From assembly GCF_003955665.1 (NCBI RefSeq), contig NZ_RXHU01000045.1, positions 20,700 through 84,699 of the forward strand: a stretch of 64,000 nt of DNA, read 5' to 3'. The position numbers and the translations under genes are program-made. The notes under the pieces are model-generated. The model made no database searches and was not told where the DNA came from. It worked only from the letters and a program-made list of their open reading frames with translations. Of this stretch, positions 62,115 to 64,000 are shown one piece after another. The stretch comes from Paenibacillus whitsoniae. Lineage in GTDB: Bacteria > Bacillota > Bacilli > Paenibacillales > NBRC-103111. Numbering within the stretch: the first letter of the stretch is position 1; each line of letters begins with the position of its first letter.

Positions 62115-63584
62115 ATGAAAACAACGAAAAAAACGTTAGCCATTCTTACGATTTCCGCCGCCGTCGGATTATCCGCGGTTCTTCCCTTTAACGCTTTGGC
62201 CGCCAGCCCGTTCGAGGATACGGCTGACGCCGCCCAGCAAGTACAAGCCGCGATTGAAGCGCTTTCCGGGCAGCACGTCGTGTCCGGCTATGAGGACAAT
62301 TCGTTTAAACCGGATCGTGCGGTGACGCGTGCGGAGGTTGCGAAAATGATGACGCTGGCTTTGCATCTGGATCAAGCAGCTGCTGGTGGGGCAAATGCTT
62401 TTTCCGATCTGTCGGGAAACGAGTGGTTTTACGGCTATGCCGCCGCGCTTCATGCAGAGGGAGTATTGACGTCCTCGCAATTTGACGGGGCTGCGGCAGT
62501 GACAGCGACGGAGCTTGTGACGTTGCTGGCAGGTGCTCTGCAAGTGGACGCGGCAGTTATTCGCGAGCTGCCGAGCTTTGCCGCTGAGGGCAGCACCGTA
62601 ACGCGCGGGCAGGCTGCGCTGCTCATTTATGAAGCGCAGCAAAAAGCGCCGATTCGCGTGACCAAGCTCGAAGTGCTGAATGGCATTACGCTGCAAGTCA
62701 CCTTTTCAGGCCCAATCCCGGCCGCTGACTTGGAACTGGAGCCTGCTTCCAAAAACTTCGTGCTGGATAACGGGCTGGCGATCAGCAACGTGCCGCGGCT
62801 AAAAACAGGCGCCGTGTCGACTTACATCGTTCCGGTACCGACCCAAAAAGCAGGAACGAAGTATACGCTGACATACAAAGGCAAGCCGGCGGGATCTTTT
62901 ACGGCCAGCACGGAGAAAATTGCGCTCGCCTCCACGCAGCAAATCGCGAACGATCTGTTTGAAGTCGAATCCCACTTGGCGGACGGCGTTTCCGACTATG
63001 GGTACGTCATTGCCGCATACAGCAAAAGCCGGCCGGGCGCTTTCATCGTAGATGAAGGCAATCGTTACAACGGCGTAACGTACCAAATCCTGTCCTCCAT
63101 GCGCAATCGTCAGGTGCAAATCACGCCGGAAGGCGGCGAGACGATGACGGCCCACTACTTGCCGTTCACGCAAGCGACCGACGGGCGTCAAGCGCCGAAG
63201 TTTATCCTGCCGAACGGCGCAACGTTCAAGCCAAGCGTCAAGTACACCGTTTCGACCGACTGGGCGACGCTGAAAACAGCAACGTTCATCGCGAAGGATA
63301 TCGCCCCGTTGTCGATTCAATCTGCGGCCGCGGTTAACAACAAAACCGTAAACGTGACGCTTGCCGCCGATCCGAAGGATGAAATTTTCGTATCGCGCCG
63401 AGTTACGTTGACAGGGACGGACGGCAAAGCGCTGACAGCGGAGTATACGCTGACCTCCCGCAAAGGCGCGACCGGCACCTTCGCCCTGCTGGACAATGCC
63501 GAGCTCGTTCCGGGCATGACGTACACCGTAGCGCCGGTCGGCGCTTGGGCGACGGCTGCTGGTACGGTACAGCTGAGTCGGTAA
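62115..63584 (+). CDS. SLH-domain surface protein
   Basis: 489 residues. Signal peptide ending at AFNALA (residues 1-27), then two SLH motifs (about 34-150; VVSGYEDNSFKPDRAVTRAE and LSGNEWFYGYAAAL), which anchor to secondary wall polymer. The remaining 340 residues form Ig-like or bacterial adhesin-type domains (VTKLEVLNGITLQVTFSG and later VNNKTVNVTLAADP). Likely S-layer-associated. The ATG at 62115 follows AAAGGAG. Confidence 0.88.
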   Translation: MKTTKKTLAILTISAAVGLSAVLPFNALAASPFEDTADAAQQVQAAIEALSGQHVVSGYEDNSFKPDRAVTRAEVAKMMTLALHLDQAAAGGANAFSDLSGNEWFYGYAAALHAEGVLTSSQFDGAAAVTATELVTLLAGALQVDAAVIRELPSFAAEGSTVTRGQAALLIYEAQQKAPIRVTKLEVLNGITLQVTFSGPIPAADLELEPASKNFVLDNGLAISNVPRLKTGAVSTYIVPVPTQKAGTKYTLTYKGKPAGSFTASTEKIALASTQQIANDLFEVESHLADGVSDYGYVIAAYSKSRPGAFIVDEGNRYNGVTYQILSSMRNRQVQITPEGGETMTAHYLPFTQATDGRQAPKFILPNGATFKPSVKYTVSTDWATLKTATFIAKDIAPLSIQSAAAVNNKTVNVTLAADPKDEIFVSRRVTLTGTDGKALTAEYTLTSRKGATGTFALLDNAELVPGMTYTVAPVGAWATAAGTVQLSR

Positions 63585-63666
63585 TGGTGAAGGGCCCCGC
63601 CATCTGGCTCGCCGATCACCGAGCAGCTAGATTCGGGTGCAGCGCAGCTTAGCCCATTATGCAAAA

Positions 63667-63720
63667 GGGTGCCCCGCAAGCCTAAATGATAGGCTCTTTG
63701 AGGGGCACCCTTGGTTTATC
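63667..63720 (+). terminator. Nested hairpin after the SLH gene
   Basis: GGGTGCCCC pairs with GGGGCACCC around an inner AGCCTA/TAGGCT stem, followed by TTGGTTTATCTT. The T-tract is poor but the stem is strong. Confidence 0.5.
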
Positions 63721-63780
63721 TTGCGGTTCGGGGCAAGGAGAGCAGGTAGGCTCCTTGCTTGTACCGCGCATACGCGACTT

Positions 63781-63972
63781 CCTGCAAAATGTACAGCTAA
63801 ACCGCCAGCAAAACAGCCCGTGGTGGCATAATCCTGCAAAACCTACAGGAAATCGCACGCTGTTGCCTGGTTTAGCCTCATTTCGGCGGAAGCGGGCCGC
63901 TTTAACTGTACGAAATACAGGATTTCGCGCAATTCTAGCGATATCTTGAAAAAGACATGTAAGAAATGCAGG
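63781..63972. repeat. Four-unit element A, 192 bp, second copy
   Basis: Units CCTGCAAAATGTACAG (63781), CCTGCAAAACCTACAG (63833), CTGTACGAAATACAGG (63906) and ATGTAAGAAATGCAGG (63957), spacers 36, 57, 35. Same layout and length as 43746-43937. The rest of 63585-64000 holds no gene. Confidence 0.75.
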
Positions 63973-64000
63973 AGTAGTATCCAGCAGACAGCGGTACGGT

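Noticed and set aside
1..64000. tRNA or rRNA genes
   Set aside because: No cloverleaf with CCA-type acceptor or rRNA-like stretch was recognised; the island does not end in a tRNA gene.

Overview
The window looks like a chromosomal segment of an endospore-forming, low-to-mid GC Bacillota, most likely Paenibacillaceae. The reasons are the gene order plsX-fapR-rpmF-yceD-sepM/ylbJ-coaD-rsmD, the long block rpoZ-coaBC-priA-def-fmt-rsmB-rlmN-prpC-prkC-rsgA-rpe-spoVM-rpmB-asp23-fakA-fakB-recG, sporulation genes (spoVM, ylbJ, a SpoVIF-like gene), an S-layer (SLH) protein, frequent TTG/GTG starts with strong GGAGG sites, and a LexA operator of the Gram-positive type. Genus is inferred from style and order, not from a search.

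Layout. 1-5.4 kb: lipid and translation housekeeping genes (plsX fragment, fapR with its own operator, rpmF, yceD, sepM-type protease, ylbJ, coaD, rsmD). 5.58-16.14 kb: a visibly AT-rich island bounded by a 41-bp perfect direct repeat and, just inside it, a 20-bp imperfect inverted repeat. It carries a zinc-ribbon/ankyrin membrane protein, an XRE regulator with an overlapping small ORF, a 1180-residue SIR2-STAND (NLR-like) protein, a divergent five-helix membrane protein plus a small ORF, a stalk-domain exported protein, a DUF4236 protein, and broken genes (Excalibur-domain protein, DUF4375 protein, an apparent recombinase tail). This is probably a decayed integrated element carrying a defence locus. 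16.1-31.7 kb: accessory and species-level genes: a YbjN-like protein behind a protein with an eCIS-type N-terminal motif, a stalk-domain lipoprotein, an FtsH-like AAA+/M41 protease paralogue, a polysaccharide deacetylase, a Zur-like Fur regulator and a CobW GTPase, a metallophosphoesterase, a SRAP protein, and an SOS operon (Y-family polymerase between two related small proteins, under two LexA boxes). 31.7-53.9 kb: the classical housekeeping block named above. 53.9-64 kb: homocysteine methyltransferase/MTHFR fusion, dapF, Ca2+-type P-ATPase, rqcH and an SLH protein.

The fatty-acid genes form a theme: FapR and PlsX at the left end, and FakA plus a DegV-family FakB at 34-36 kb, together cover control and exogenous fatty-acid entry into phospholipid. 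PrkC/PrpC, RsgA, RlmN, RsmB, Def, Fmt, RpoZ, L28 and L32 make a growth and translation block.

The most unusual non-coding signal is a set of intergenic elements each made of four short units, two forward then two reverse, with near-constant spacing of about 51 / 60-77 / 51 bp. Two of them (43.75 and 63.78 kb) use the same 16-bp unit and have the same 192-bp length although their spacers differ. A separate 167-bp MITE-like repeat occurs twice (47.17 and 59.94 kb, opposite orientations). All statements rest on reading the sequence; no database search was possible.
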